Of a stretch of 21,044 bases of DNA, positions 7,066 to 15,181 are shown piece after piece. A program made the position numbers and the translations under genes. The stretch covers positions 1-21,044 of the forward strand of contig CALLQQ010000120.1 of assembly GCA_938014915.1 (NCBI GenBank). The letters are read 5' to 3'. Position 1 is the first letter of the stretch; every line of letters starts with the position of its first letter. The notes beneath the pieces were generated by a model. The model searched no databases. It was not told the DNA's origin and saw only the letters and a list, made by a program, of their open reading frames with translations. The DNA comes from an uncultured Clostridia bacterium. Its GTDB lineage: Bacteria; Bacillota; Clostridia; Oscillospirales; Ruminococcaceae.

Positions 7066-9864
7066 TTATTCTTCTAAAACTCCAACGCACCGATCGCATA
7101 ATGTTGGATGCTTTGCACTCTCGCCAACAGAAGTGGAATATACCCAGCAACGTTCGCATTTGCCGCCATCGGCTTTTTGCACTGTGATGGATAGTTTTTC
7201 AATATCGCCTGTAAAATCACCTTCACCATCTTTATTTACCTCTAATGTTGAAACGATGAATACATCTGCAAGCTGATCTGCATTTTCTAACGCAAAATCA
7301 TATAGTTTATCGGAACAATGCAATGTTAGTTTTGCCTCAAGCGATGAGCCAATTACCTTTTCAGCACGTTTAATCTCTAGTGCTTTTTTGGCGTCTTCCC
7401 TTAGTTCGTAGATTGTTTTCCACTTAGCGGTGAAAGCATCATCAAATTCGATACCGCTTTTTTGTGGCATATCATTGAAAACTGGTCCTCTAACGTCATC
7501 TTCCGTCTTATGCGGCATATGGCGCCAAATTTCATCGGATGTATAAGCAAGTATCGGGGTAATTAACCGGGTCAATGCATCTATAACACGGTATATTGTT
7601 GTTTGAGCTGCCTTTCTAGTTTGTGAATTTTCATTTTCGCAATATAGTCTATCCTTAATAATATCTAGATAGAAATTAGACATATCAGTAACGCAGAAGT
7701 TATGAATTGCATGGAAAACAATATGAAAATCAAAATCTTCATATGCTTTACTAACTTTTTCTATTAATTCATCCAGCTTCATCAATGCGACTTTATCAAT
7801 TTCTAGCAATTCGTTATCAGGAACCATATCAGTATCAGGATCAAAGCCATTAGCATTTGAGAGGTTGCCTAAAATGAAGCGAGCCGTATTTCGTATCTTG
7901 CGATATGCTTCAGTAAGTTGCTTTAATATATCTTTCGAGATTCTTATATCCGAATGATAATCGGATGACGAAACCCATAATCTTAATATGTCCGCACCAT
8001 AATCCTTGATAATTTCCTCTGGGAGTATGCCATTACCAAGCGATTTAGACATCTTTTTACCGTCGCCATCTACTACCATTCCATGAACGCAGACGGCTTT
8101 ATATGGGGCTCTTCCCCTCCACGCTACTGAAGTGAGTAGTGAGGATTGGAACCACCCTCTATATTGGTCAGTTCCCTCTAAATATAGGTCACATGGCCAT
8201 TCTAGATTTTCTCTTTGGTCGAGTACGGCTGCATGAGTACATCCGCTATCGAACCAAACGTCCATAATATCTTTCTCTTTTGTAAAAGTAGTTCCACCGC
8301 ATTCGCATTTCACGCTTGATGGAATGAATTCCGAAGTATCATGAGTTAACCATGCATCGGAACCTTTTTCTCTAAATAAATTCGATATTGCAGTGATTGT
8401 TTCATCATTTATAATCATTTTACCGCAATCGTCACAATATATTATTGGAATTGGCACTCCCCAAGTGCGTTGCCTTGAAATACACCAATCATCTCTATCA
8501 CGTACCATTCCTTTGATACGTTCTTCACCCCAAGCAGGGATCCACTCTACATCTTCTACTGCCTTAATAGTTTCTTCCTTGAAGTCCTCAATAGAGCAGA
8601 ACCATTGCTCAGTTGCCCTGTAAATGATAGGTTCATTACAGCGCCAGCAATGCGGATATTGGTGATTTATCTTTTCAATAGCTAGTAAATTGCCAGTAGA
8701 TTCAAGCTTCTCAACTATTGCCTTATTAGCTTGTTGTGTGCTTAAACCAGAGAATTGCCCAGCTTCTTCAGTGAGAATTCCCTTGTCATCAACTGGTACA
8801 ACTATATCTTTTCTCTTGTACGCATTCTTCCATACTTCGAAGTCCTCTTGACCGTGTCCGGGCGCGGTATGAACGCATCCCGTTCCGCTCTCAAGAGTTA
8901 CGTGATCACCGAGAATTCCAATAGAAATTCTATCTAGGAATGGATGTGCTGACTCAATAAACTCAAGTTCACTTCCCATAAAAGTACCTATTGTATCATA
9001 TTGACTTATACCTGCGGCACTCATTGTAATATCTACAAGGTCTTTTGCCATTAGTAAATATTCGTTGCCAACTTTAACGAATGTATATTCGTATTCGGGA
9101 CCAAAGCAAATCGCCATATTACCAGGTAAAGTCCAAGTTGTTGTTGTCCATATAACGATATAGGCATTGTTCTTATCAATATCTGTTCCATCTAACAATC
9201 CCTTATCGTCGGTAATCTTAAATTTAACATAAATAGAGTCACATGGATCGTCGTCATATTCAATTTCTGCTTCAGCAAGTGCAGTTTCACATTCAGCGCA
9301 CCAATATACTGGCCTTAATCCTTTATATATATAATCTTTCTTCGCCATTTCGCCAAAGATTTCAACTTGCTTTGCTTCAAAATCAGGCTTCAATGTTAAA
9401 TATGGGTCGTCAAATTCGCCCCATACGCCAAGCCTCTTGAATTGCTTTGTTTGATCTTTAACGTATGAGAGAGCATATTCTTTGCAATGCCTTCTTAAAT
9501 CAAGGTGATCAATTGCACCACTTTTAACTCCAATTTTCTTTAATGCTTTTAGCTCAATTGGTAGCCCGTGGGTATCCCATCCGGGCACATATACAGCATT
9601 ATAACCGGACATAGCCTTTGATTTAACTACAATATCTTTTAAGATTTTATTAAGTGCCGTTCCTAAATGTATATCACCATTTGCATACGGTGGTCCGTCA
9701 TGCAGGATATATTTAGGTTTGTCCTTATTTTTATCTACTAAATGATAATAGGATCTTTCTTTCTCCCATTTATCTAGAACCTCTGGTTCTCGCTGCTGCA
9801 AATTCCCCCTCATTGGGAATTCTGTTTTAGGTAAATTTAGAGTCTTGTTATAGTCCTGAGGCAT
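7066..9864 (-). CDS. ileS: Isoleucyl-tRNA synthetase, bacterial type with C-terminal zinc site
   Basis: Charges tRNA-Ile and edits misactivated valine; 932 residues, full length. The class I HIGH motif appears as HLGT at 66-69 (PYANGDIHLGT), with Thr in the fourth place, a variant I associate with clostridial IleRS. KMSKS is exact at 604-608. The CP1 editing domain fills the interval and includes HTAPGHGQEDF. The C-terminal zinc site is CERC(903/906) and CDRC(923/926), the hallmark of ordinary bacterial IleRS rather than the mupirocin-resistant eukaryote-like form. AAGGAGAG precedes the ATG. It lies only 25 bases after divIVA, leaving no space for the T-box leader that many Firmicutes ileS genes have, so control must come from upstream promoters or another mechanism. 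Confidence 0.98.
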   Translation of the reverse strand: MPQDYNKTLNLPKTEFPMRGNLQQREPEVLDKWEKERSYYHLVDKNKDKPKYILHDGPPYANGDIHLGTALNKILKDIVVKSKAMSGYNAVYVPGWDTHGLPIELKALKKIGVKSGAIDHLDLRRHCKEYALSYVKDQTKQFKRLGVWGEFDDPYLTLKPDFEAKQVEIFGEMAKKDYIYKGLRPVYWCAECETALAEAEIEYDDDPCDSIYVKFKITDDKGLLDGTDIDKNNAYIVIWTTTTWTLPGNMAICFGPEYEYTFVKVGNEYLLMAKDLVDITMSAAGISQYDTIGTFMGSELEFIESAHPFLDRISIGILGDHVTLESGTGCVHTAPGHGQEDFEVWKNAYKRKDIVVPVDDKGILTEEAGQFSGLSTQQANKAIVEKLESTGNLLAIEKINHQYPHCWRCNEPIIYRATEQWFCSIEDFKEETIKAVEDVEWIPAWGEERIKGMVRDRDDWCISRQRTWGVPIPIIYCDDCGKMIINDETITAISNLFREKGSDAWLTHDTSEFIPSSVKCECGGTTFTKEKDIMDVWFDSGCTHAAVLDQRENLEWPCDLYLEGTDQYRGWFQSSLLTSVAWRGRAPYKAVCVHGMVVDGDGKKMSKSLGNGILPEEIIKDYGADILRLWVSSSDYHSDIRISKDILKQLTEAYRKIRNTARFILGNLSNANGFDPDTDMVPDNELLEIDKVALMKLDELIEKVSKAYEDFDFHIVFHAIHNFCVTDMSNFYLDIIKDRLYCENENSQTRKAAQTTIYRVIDALTRLITPILAYTSDEIWRHMPHKTEDDVRGPVFNDMPQKSGIEFDDAFTAKWKTIYELREDAKKALEIKRAEKVIGSSLEAKLTLHCSDKLYDFALENADQLADVFIVSTLEVNKDGEGDFTGDIEKLSITVQKADGGKCERCWVYSTSVGESAKHPTLCDRCVGVLEE

Positions 9865-9889
9865 TTTAAAGTTCTCTCCTTAATTGTTC

Positions 9890-10789
9890 TTATTTATTGT
9901 TATTTCCGAACTGTAATTCGCCGAAACCCTTTTCAGAGTATTTATCTGTTTTCTCGTCCTCATGCGGTACAAATAATGGATTGTTCACGCCGGATTCCCA
10001 TTGTCGTTGCGCTTCTTCATCAAAATTAAATGCCTTACCGATGGACTTTTCCGCTTCTGCGAATATTAAATCGTCTTTTTCATCTTCAACTTCTTCTTCC
10101 TGTTCTTCTTCGGGAATCACTTCTTCTTCGGTAACACCGTGACCAATGTCGCCATTCACATCGTTGGAAGATGTGTCACTCAATCCATCCGAATTTTCAG
10201 CTTCGTCGATACTGTTAGCATTATCGGCGTCACTATCAATTTCGTTCACTTCATTGGAATTATCTTCTTCATCAATTTCTTCTTCAGGGAGCTGTGTAAT
10301 TAAATCTAAATGAGCCTTATATAAATCTAGAAGCTGCGACTTAAAGCTTGAAACCTCGGACTTCATTCTATTTAATGTATTTAAGCTTTTTTCTTCCTCT
10401 TGCTTAATTGTGGCATTGAGCTGTTCCGCTTCTTTCTGTGCCGATGCAAGGATCTCTCCCGATTTCGCATTAGCTTCATCCAATATTGATGCAGCTTTAG
10501 CATTTGCCCTGTCGATAGCCTCTTGCGCAGTATTTTTAGCTTCGGCAATGATTGCGTTACCCTGTTTTTGGGCACCGAGTAAAGCATCTTTCAATGCATC
10601 TTCATCGCTACGATACTCACGAATTTTGTCAGCTAGTATTTCTAACTTTCTTTCTAAGTCGATTTTCTCATTTGTGAGTTTATCCATTTCGAATGAGACG
10701 CTCCTGAGAAAGTCATCAACCTCTTCAGCTTTGTATCCAAACATAGCCGCCTTATCAAACTTTTTTGATGCAATATCCCTTGAATTCAT
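9890..10789 (-). CDS. divIVA: DivIVA-domain polar/division scaffold protein with acidic extension
   Basis: Coiled-coil scaffold that binds curved membrane at poles and septa and recruits division or sporulation partners. The N-terminal DivIVA domain (about 1-33: IASKKFDKAAMFGYKAEEVD) is followed by heptad-rich helix to about 160. Residues 168-240 are extremely acidic, then a short tail ends at 299, whereas Bacillus DivIVA is about 164 residues. At the membrane tip, Met16-Phe17 take the place of Bacillus Phe17-Arg18. A GTG at 10798 also opens this frame, but GGAG overlaps it and lies 8 bases before the ATG at 10789, so I use the ATG. It follows ylmH by 11 bases and precedes ileS, the classical Firmicutes order. 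Confidence 0.94.
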   Translation of the reverse strand: MNSRDIASKKFDKAAMFGYKAEEVDDFLRSVSFEMDKLTNEKIDLERKLEILADKIREYRSDEDALKDALLGAQKQGNAIIAEAKNTAQEAIDRANAKAASILDEANAKSGEILASAQKEAEQLNATIKQEEEKSLNTLNRMKSEVSSFKSQLLDLYKAHLDLITQLPEEEIDEEDNSNEVNEIDSDADNANSIDEAENSDGLSDTSSNDVNGDIGHGVTEEEVIPEEEQEEEVEDEKDDLIFAEAEKSIGKAFNFDEEAQRQWESGVNNPLFVPHEDEKTDKYSEKGFGELQFGNNNK

Positions 10790-10800
10790 TACCTTCACTC

Positions 10801-11577
10801 CTATATATATTTTTTAATTGAAATATGTATCCGACCCTTTTTAGTATTGCCGCCAATTGCCGACAGCTTATATTTACCATAACCTTTAATAGAAATAACA
10901 TCCCCCTCTATTAAAGATTTACTACAATCATAGCAATCGATATAATTTAAGTTGACACCATTTGACTTAATATAGCTAGAGGCATTACTTCGACTTAACC
11001 GTGTCGCAAGGCTCACCACAGAGTCAAGTCTTAATGAAGAAACAATACCATCGATTTCTTCATATCTATTATTGATAGGTAGATCGCAGTTAATGCCGTG
11101 TTCAACTTTTACTCCAATTCGCCCTATCTTAGAAATTTCCCCCAGAACCAGTGGTGCAATAGAATCTTTGACAAAGGCGACTGTTCGCCCTTCACCCACA
11201 AGAATATCGCCGATTACATCTCTTTTCACTTGCAGTGACATCAAGGCGCCTAAAAAATCCCTATGCGATAGATTATATTCACTTTTATATGTGAATGTAA
11301 TCGGTTGTATTGGGAATAACGATTGATGCTCACTTATATAATCGGGGAAAATTCCGAGAATGTTCCTTATTGCTCCATCAAATCCACCGTAGAATACGAA
11401 ATTCCTGCACATTTCCCTATTAAGACAATTAGTCGCGAGGATAGCCTCCCTCTCATTTAAAAAGGAGGAAAACTTCGTTACGTTACGATTTTGAGCAATT
11501 TTAATTATATCCGTAATTTGTGCTATAAAGATTTTTTCTTCTTCAGTCGGCGCTATAAAAGAATGGCGAAAGTTCAT
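10801..11577 (-). CDS. ylmH: YlmH-type S4-domain RNA-binding protein
   Basis: A 258-residue YlmH family protein. In Bacillus subtilis YlmH (also called RqcP2) acts with the ribosome-associated quality control machinery on stalled 50S-peptidyl-tRNA complexes. Residues 60-150 hold the family core, with FYGGFDGAIRNILGIFP and GALMSLQVKRDVIGDI. A C-terminal S4 domain spans about 183-235 (RLDSVVSLATRLSRSNA, then KSNGVNLNY and EGDVISIKGYGKYKL). Its ATG overlaps the sepF stop in TAATG (1-base overlap), implying translational reinitiation. The ylmG/YggT membrane gene that separates sepF and ylmH in Bacillus is missing here. Confidence 0.92.
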   Translation of the reverse strand: MNFRHSFIAPTEEEKIFIAQITDIIKIAQNRNVTKFSSFLNEREAILATNCLNREMCRNFVFYGGFDGAIRNILGIFPDYISEHQSLFPIQPITFTYKSEYNLSHRDFLGALMSLQVKRDVIGDILVGEGRTVAFVKDSIAPLVLGEISKIGRIGVKVEHGINCDLPINNRYEEIDGIVSSLRLDSVVSLATRLSRSNASSYIKSNGVNLNYIDCYDCSKSLIEGDVISIKGYGKYKLSAIGGNTKKGRIHISIKKYI

Positions 11578-12020
11578 TAAAAGAACATTCCATTATTCTC
11601 AAGTTCCCCAATAAAATCACCCGAAATATTTACATTATAAGGAGTGATTATGTATGTGTTGTTTGAAATTCTTTTAATATTACCATCATTCGCATAAGCT
11701 ACACCAGCGAGAAAGTCGACTAACCTGCCTGCTTCCTCTTTATTTGTAGATTCGCAATTTAGAATAACTGTGCGCTTATCGCTTAAATGATCGGCGATTG
11801 TGCTTGCATCGGTTAGGAATTTCTCAGGTTTAACGAGCACAACTTGCAATTGTGCGGTTGCATGGATATTTACGACTTTATTGCTTTTAGTAGGATAATC
11901 ATTATCCGCATCACGGTCAAATGCAACTTGATTATGATCCCTAGTTACAATATCCATTTCCTCCTCTTCATATTCATCACCGACACCAACCATATCTTTA
12001 ATTTTATCTATAAAGCTCAT
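11577..12020 (-). CDS. sepF: Cell division protein SepF
   Basis: Membrane-tethering and bundling partner of FtsZ at the division ring. The 147-residue product begins with an amphipathic membrane-targeting helix (MSFIDKIKDMVG), then an acidic linker to about residue 48, then the globular SepF domain (VVNIHATAQLQVVLVKPEKF, RTVILNCESTNKEEAGRLVDFLAG, KRISNNTYIITP). An in-frame ATG exists at 12035, but it contains the GGAGG ribosome site that lies 8 bases before the ATG at 12020. I therefore take 12020, which also places the amphipathic helix at the true N-terminus. It follows yggS by 15 bases and overlaps ylmH by 1. Confidence 0.95.
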   Translation of the reverse strand: MSFIDKIKDMVGVGDEYEEEEMDIVTRDHNQVAFDRDADNDYPTKSNKVVNIHATAQLQVVLVKPEKFLTDASTIADHLSDKRTVILNCESTNKEEAGRLVDFLAGVAYANDGNIKRISNNTYIITPYNVNISGDFIGELENNGMFF

Positions 12021-12028
12021 TGTTTTTA

Positions 12029-12033
12029 CCTCC
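12029..12033 (-). promoter_or_regulatory. sepF ribosome binding site embedded in an upstream in-frame ATG
   Basis: The minus strand reads ATGGAGGTAAAAACAATG. GGAGG is 8 bases before the second ATG and overlaps the first, so the site decides for the second start. The first ATG has no ribosome site of its own. Confidence 0.75.
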
Positions 12034-12035
12034 AT

Positions 12036-12737
12036 TTATTTTCTAGCTCCGAAAAGCATAGTACCAATTCTAATAATATTAGAACCATGAAGAATTGCCT
12101 GTTCGAAATCCCCCGACATTCCCATCGATAAGAAATCCATATTTACATTATCTAATCTTTTTGAGTCAATGTCAATATATAGATGACGCATTTTTTCAAA
12201 ATATTCTTCTGCTTTATCAATAGGCGGTATTGTCATAAGTCCTCTTACTTTAACGTTTTCAAGGGTGGAAACTTCCTCAATAAATTCCTGCGCCTGCGGG
12301 AATGGTATTCCTCCCTTGCTCTCCTCATCACAGTTTATTTGAACAAGAACATCCATCTTCTTATTAATTCGCTCGCATCTTTTATTAATTTCTTTAACAA
12401 GCCTGATACTGCTTACGGATTCAATCATATTTACCTTATCTATTATATATTTAATTTTGTTCGTTTGCAAGTGTCCTATAAAATGCACATTCGCATCTTT
12501 GTCATAATGTTCATACTTTGACATATATTCCTGCACACGATTTTCCCCTATTAACTTGATTCCATTCTGTATGGCGAAATTCACCGCATCAACGGGCACA
12601 GTTTTTGTAACTGCCATGATATGAATTTCTTCATCTTCCCTATTTGCTTTTATCTTTGCTTCATTAACAGCGGAAAGTATTTCTTTTAAATTGTCATTAA
12701 TATGTTTAAACTGATTATTTGATTGGCTTTTTATCAT
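12036..12737 (-). CDS. yggS: YggS/PLPBP-family pyridoxal-phosphate homeostasis protein
   Basis: A single-domain alanine-racemase-like TIM barrel that binds PLP and buffers free PLP; it is not known as a catalytic racemase. The product is 233 residues. The PLP lysine is Lys45 in MAVTKT. Family segments are GENRVQEYMSKY, HFIGHLQTNK, VLVQINCDEESKGG, VRGLMTIPP, MGMSGDFEQAI and the final IRIGTMLFGARK. A TTG at 12755 opens the same frame, but AAGGAAAGGA lies just before the ATG at 12737, which is preferred. It overlaps the end of the upstream HlyD-like gene by 23 bases. In Bacillus the homologue ylmE sits in the same position before sepF. Confidence 0.94.
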   Translation of the reverse strand: MIKSQSNNQFKHINDNLKEILSAVNEAKIKANREDEEIHIMAVTKTVPVDAVNFAIQNGIKLIGENRVQEYMSKYEHYDKDANVHFIGHLQTNKIKYIIDKVNMIESVSSIRLVKEINKRCERINKKMDVLVQINCDEESKGGIPFPQAQEFIEEVSTLENVKVRGLMTIPPIDKAEEYFEKMRHLYIDIDSKRLDNVNMDFLSMGMSGDFEQAILHGSNIIRIGTMLFGARK

Positions 12738-13923
12738 ATAAATCCTTTCCTTCAATTATCAATTCATCATAGTCAAATACGCTATTTTTATCGCCCGTCC
12801 TTGCACATATAACATAACTTTCGCCCTCAAATATTGGGTCAATTGGTTTGAAAACCATGTTGTTGCCCACACGAACAAAGACTCCTTTTTCTTCTTCGTA
12901 GAAGCGTATTGCTTGTTTGGGAATGCGTATACCGCTATATGTATCTAGAAATAACTCGCAATTTACTATACGGTTCTTCACGAATTCTTTTCGCACTGTA
13001 TTAATTTGAAGTGTGATAATGCTGTTATCTTCATCTACTTTCTTAATATCCTGCACTAGAACTTTCGTTGGAATTTCCACAGAATCAATTTGCATTTCAA
13101 GTTCTTTTCCAATTAAAAATGCTTGGTCATTAGTTGTGTTTATGACACCGATTAAAATAAATTCGTAATCCGCAATAATCTTGCCGATGGCATCATCGTA
13201 TTTTTTTCCGCCTATACCATTGAGTATATCGTTCAATTCATCGATAGTTAGCTTCTTAGCTTTCTTCGCATTAAGATGTTCATACCCATCACAAAAGCTA
13301 ACGAAATGCCCAGCCTTCTCGGTGGTAATGGGAACAGGATCTTTTTCAATTTGACTTAGAAGTTTTTTTGTTTGCGATTTCAGCGCTGAAATTCTATCGT
13401 TATAATCGGAATTCTTCCCCGTGATAATATTCATAGTATTGAGCAGTATTTCTAGTTCTTTTTTTTCCTTGCCAGCGCCCTCAAGATTGCCTGTTTCAAG
13501 TTCTCTCATTAACTTAATATATCTCTCATCAATGAGCTTTCCAACAGTATCTAACTGTGTTACGTCGGTAGCTCCCCTATCGTGGGATCTTTCAAGTCGT
13601 TCTATTTCTTCATTGTTTTCTTGAACAGTTTGGCTCCTGAGAACATCTTCATCGTTTTTATATACATTTGCTACCACGGCATCACTGCCTATCCTGCTAC
13701 CGTCATCATAGGGATAACTAATCACGCCTTTACCGCTATATTGAATCGGTATTTCCTCCCTGATGAATGCCGCCTTGAATTCGATGCTATCGGATAAAGT
13801 ATATGGAATAGCTACTTCAAATTCATATGGAACATATGAACTATGATAAATCTGACTTGCTACATTAATGATGATAAAAACAGATAGGAAAAAACCAATG
13901 ATTTTTACTGTTAGAGAATTCAT
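12715..13923 (-). CDS. Membrane-anchored HlyD-like (membrane-fusion-protein-like) protein, function unknown
   Basis: I recognise the general type but no named gene. The 402-residue protein has one N-terminal membrane segment (about 6-26) with no lipobox, so it is probably anchored with most of its mass outside. Residues about 30-90 look like the first half of a split lipoyl/barrel region (KGVISYPYDDGSRIGSD). Residues 98-195 are charged and helical, probably coiled coil. The C-terminal part is beta-rich, with GIRIPKQAIR at 331-340 and GVFVRVGNNMVFKPIDPIFE at 347-366, resembling the distal segment of HlyD-type adaptors. No ABC transporter, RND pump or outer-membrane partner lies nearby. AGGTG lies about 7 bases before the ATG. 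Its end overlaps yggS by 23 bases, so it is part of the division block. A role in envelope or septum assembly is inference only. Confidence 0.8.
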   Translation of the reverse strand: MNSLTVKIIGFFLSVFIIINVASQIYHSSYVPYEFEVAIPYTLSDSIEFKAAFIREEIPIQYSGKGVISYPYDDGSRIGSDAVVANVYKNDEDVLRSQTVQENNEEIERLERSHDRGATDVTQLDTVGKLIDERYIKLMRELETGNLEGAGKEKKELEILLNTMNIITGKNSDYNDRISALKSQTKKLLSQIEKDPVPITTEKAGHFVSFCDGYEHLNAKKAKKLTIDELNDILNGIGGKKYDDAIGKIIADYEFILIGVINTTNDQAFLIGKELEMQIDSVEIPTKVLVQDIKKVDEDNSIITLQINTVRKEFVKNRIVNCELFLDTYSGIRIPKQAIRFYEEEKGVFVRVGNNMVFKPIDPIFEGESYVICARTGDKNSVFDYDELIIEGKDLYDKKPIK

Positions 13924-13944
13924 CGCTTTTCACCTGCTCAAATT

Positions 13945-14184
13945 TCAAATTTCTTTTTCTTCATTATCAAGGATTGAAATGTACTTAAATGGAGTTATAG
14001 TAGAAATTGCATGTTTGTAGATAAGATTCTGCTTCCCATCGGTATCAAGAATAACCGTATAGTTATCGAACCCCTTAACTATTCCTTTGAACTGGAATCC
14101 ATTCGTAATATAAATCGTAACTGGAATTCGCTCTCTCCTAGCTTGGTTTAAAAATACATCTTGCAAATTAATATCTCTTGACAT
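13945..14184 (-). CDS. hfq: RNA chaperone Hfq
   Basis: Sm-like hexameric RNA chaperone that binds small RNAs and mRNAs. At 79 residues it is the short Firmicutes form. It has the N-terminal QDVFLNQARRERIPVTIYI, the Sm1 region FQFKGIVKGFDNYTVIL, and the Sm2 signature NLIYKHAISTI with the YKHA motif. The tail ISILDNEEKEI is short and acidic. A strong GGGAGGG site is 7 bases upstream of the ATG. The miaA-hfq adjacency is widely conserved across bacteria. The gene after it is not hflX, as in Proteobacteria, but the HlyD-like protein, 21 bases away. A promoter-like TATAAT lies in the 35-base gap before it. Confidence 0.97.
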   Translation of the reverse strand: MSRDINLQDVFLNQARRERIPVTIYITNGFQFKGIVKGFDNYTVILDTDGKQNLIYKHAISTITPFKYISILDNEEKEI

Positions 14185-14213
14185 GTATATTCCCTCCCAT
14201 TAATTATGCTCTA

Positions 14214-14222
14214 ATTATATCA
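14214..14222 (-). promoter_or_regulatory. Putative extended -10 promoter of hfq overlapping the miaA stop codon
   Basis: The minus strand reads TGATATAAT, a perfect TGnTATAAT extended -10; its TGA is also the miaA stop codon. The -35 region is weak. Initiation near 14207 would give an hfq leader of about 20-25 nt ending in the strong GGGAGGG site. It would allow hfq and the division block to be expressed separately from mutS-mutL-miaA. Confidence 0.45.
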
Positions 14223-15173
14223 TAGATTGTACGAATTTGCTATGATTTTTTTCGCCGTATTAAAAACTTCTAAATTATCCTTTAACTCATCGACATAAAT
14301 CCATTGAATTCGTTCATCGCGGCGGAACCATGTTATCTGTCTCTTAGCATATCGCCTAGTTTGTTTTTTTAGTTCTTCAATACAGTTTTCTAGGCTTTCC
14401 TCACCTAATAAATACGGTCTTAATTCTTTATAGCCGATCGCCTGTACGGACGTTCTCGACAATTCTTTGTTATAAAAAGATCTCGCCTCATCAAGTAAGC
14501 CTGATTCTAACATCTCATCAACTCGTTGATTAATTCTATCATATAGGTTATCTCGTTCTTTGAATGCAAGTCCGATAATGCAGGGTGCATATGGCGATTC
14601 AAATTGGCGGCTGCGTCGTTTATGTTCCGCAAGGGTGATGCCCGTTTGTTCGTAAACCTCAATCGCACGAATAATACGGTTAATATTATTTGCATGAAGT
14701 TCCTTTGCGGTTTCTTCATCAATACTATATAGCCTGTCAAGCATGGCATTGTTACCATATTGCTCCGCTTCTTTTTGCAGTCGTTGCCTAATTTGGGGAT
14801 CGGATTTTATCTCATCAAAATATATGTTATCAATTAGAGAATTGATATATAGACCTGTCCCACCAGCTACAATTGGCATCTTCCCCCGTGAATATATATC
14901 CGATATTGCTTCATTTGCAAGCTTCGTGTAATCGGCAACACTGAAATGTTCATTAGTATCTAGTATATCTATTAGATGGTGAGCAATCCCCCGCTTTTCC
15001 TCTTTCGGCGGCTTCGCAGTTGCAATATCCATGCCTCTATAAATTTGCATTGAATCAGCGGAAACAATTTCACCGTCGAAATGTATCGCTAAATCAATTG
15101 AGAGAGATGTCTTGCCCGATGCCGTCGGACCGACTATAACAAGGAGATTTTTCTTATCCAATAGCTTTAACAT
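14220..15173 (-). CDS. miaA: tRNA dimethylallyltransferase MiaA
   Basis: Transfers a dimethylallyl group to N6 of A37 in tRNAs reading UNN codons, the first step to ms2i6A37. The P-loop is GPTASGKT at 15-22, and Asp40 in the SADSMQIYRGMDIATAKP stretch is the expected catalytic base. AGGTGLYINSLID and the C-terminal QTRRYAKRQITWFRRD are family signatures. Full length is 317 residues. The start is uncertain. The ATG at 15173 overlaps its only ribosome site (GGAAGGA, 15173-15179) and could work through coupling to the mutL stop 8 bases upstream. Alternatively TTG at 15161, 11 bases from that site, would give an N-terminus of MDKKNLLVIVGPT, closer to the family norm (313 residues). Its stop codon forms part of the hfq promoter. 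Confidence 0.96.
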   Translation of the reverse strand: MLKLLDKKNLLVIVGPTASGKTSLSIDLAIHFDGEIVSADSMQIYRGMDIATAKPPKEEKRGIAHHLIDILDTNEHFSVADYTKLANEAISDIYSRGKMPIVAGGTGLYINSLIDNIYFDEIKSDPQIRQRLQKEAEQYGNNAMLDRLYSIDEETAKELHANNINRIIRAIEVYEQTGITLAEHKRRSRQFESPYAPCIIGLAFKERDNLYDRINQRVDEMLESGLLDEARSFYNKELSRTSVQAIGYKELRPYLLGEESLENCIEELKKQTRRYAKRQITWFRRDERIQWIYVDELKDNLEVFNTAKKIIANSYNL

Positions 15174-15181
15174 CCTTCCAT

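Noticed and set aside
10070..10288. Low-complexity GAA/GAT-rich stretch as a possible tandem repeat or recombination site
   Set aside because: It reads as an acidic protein tail without a fixed repeat unit; composition bias explains it.
10410..10817. Plus-strand open frame opposite divIVA
   Set aside because: Its Ala/Ser-rich composition is the mirror of the coiled-coil codons of divIVA; a shadow frame.
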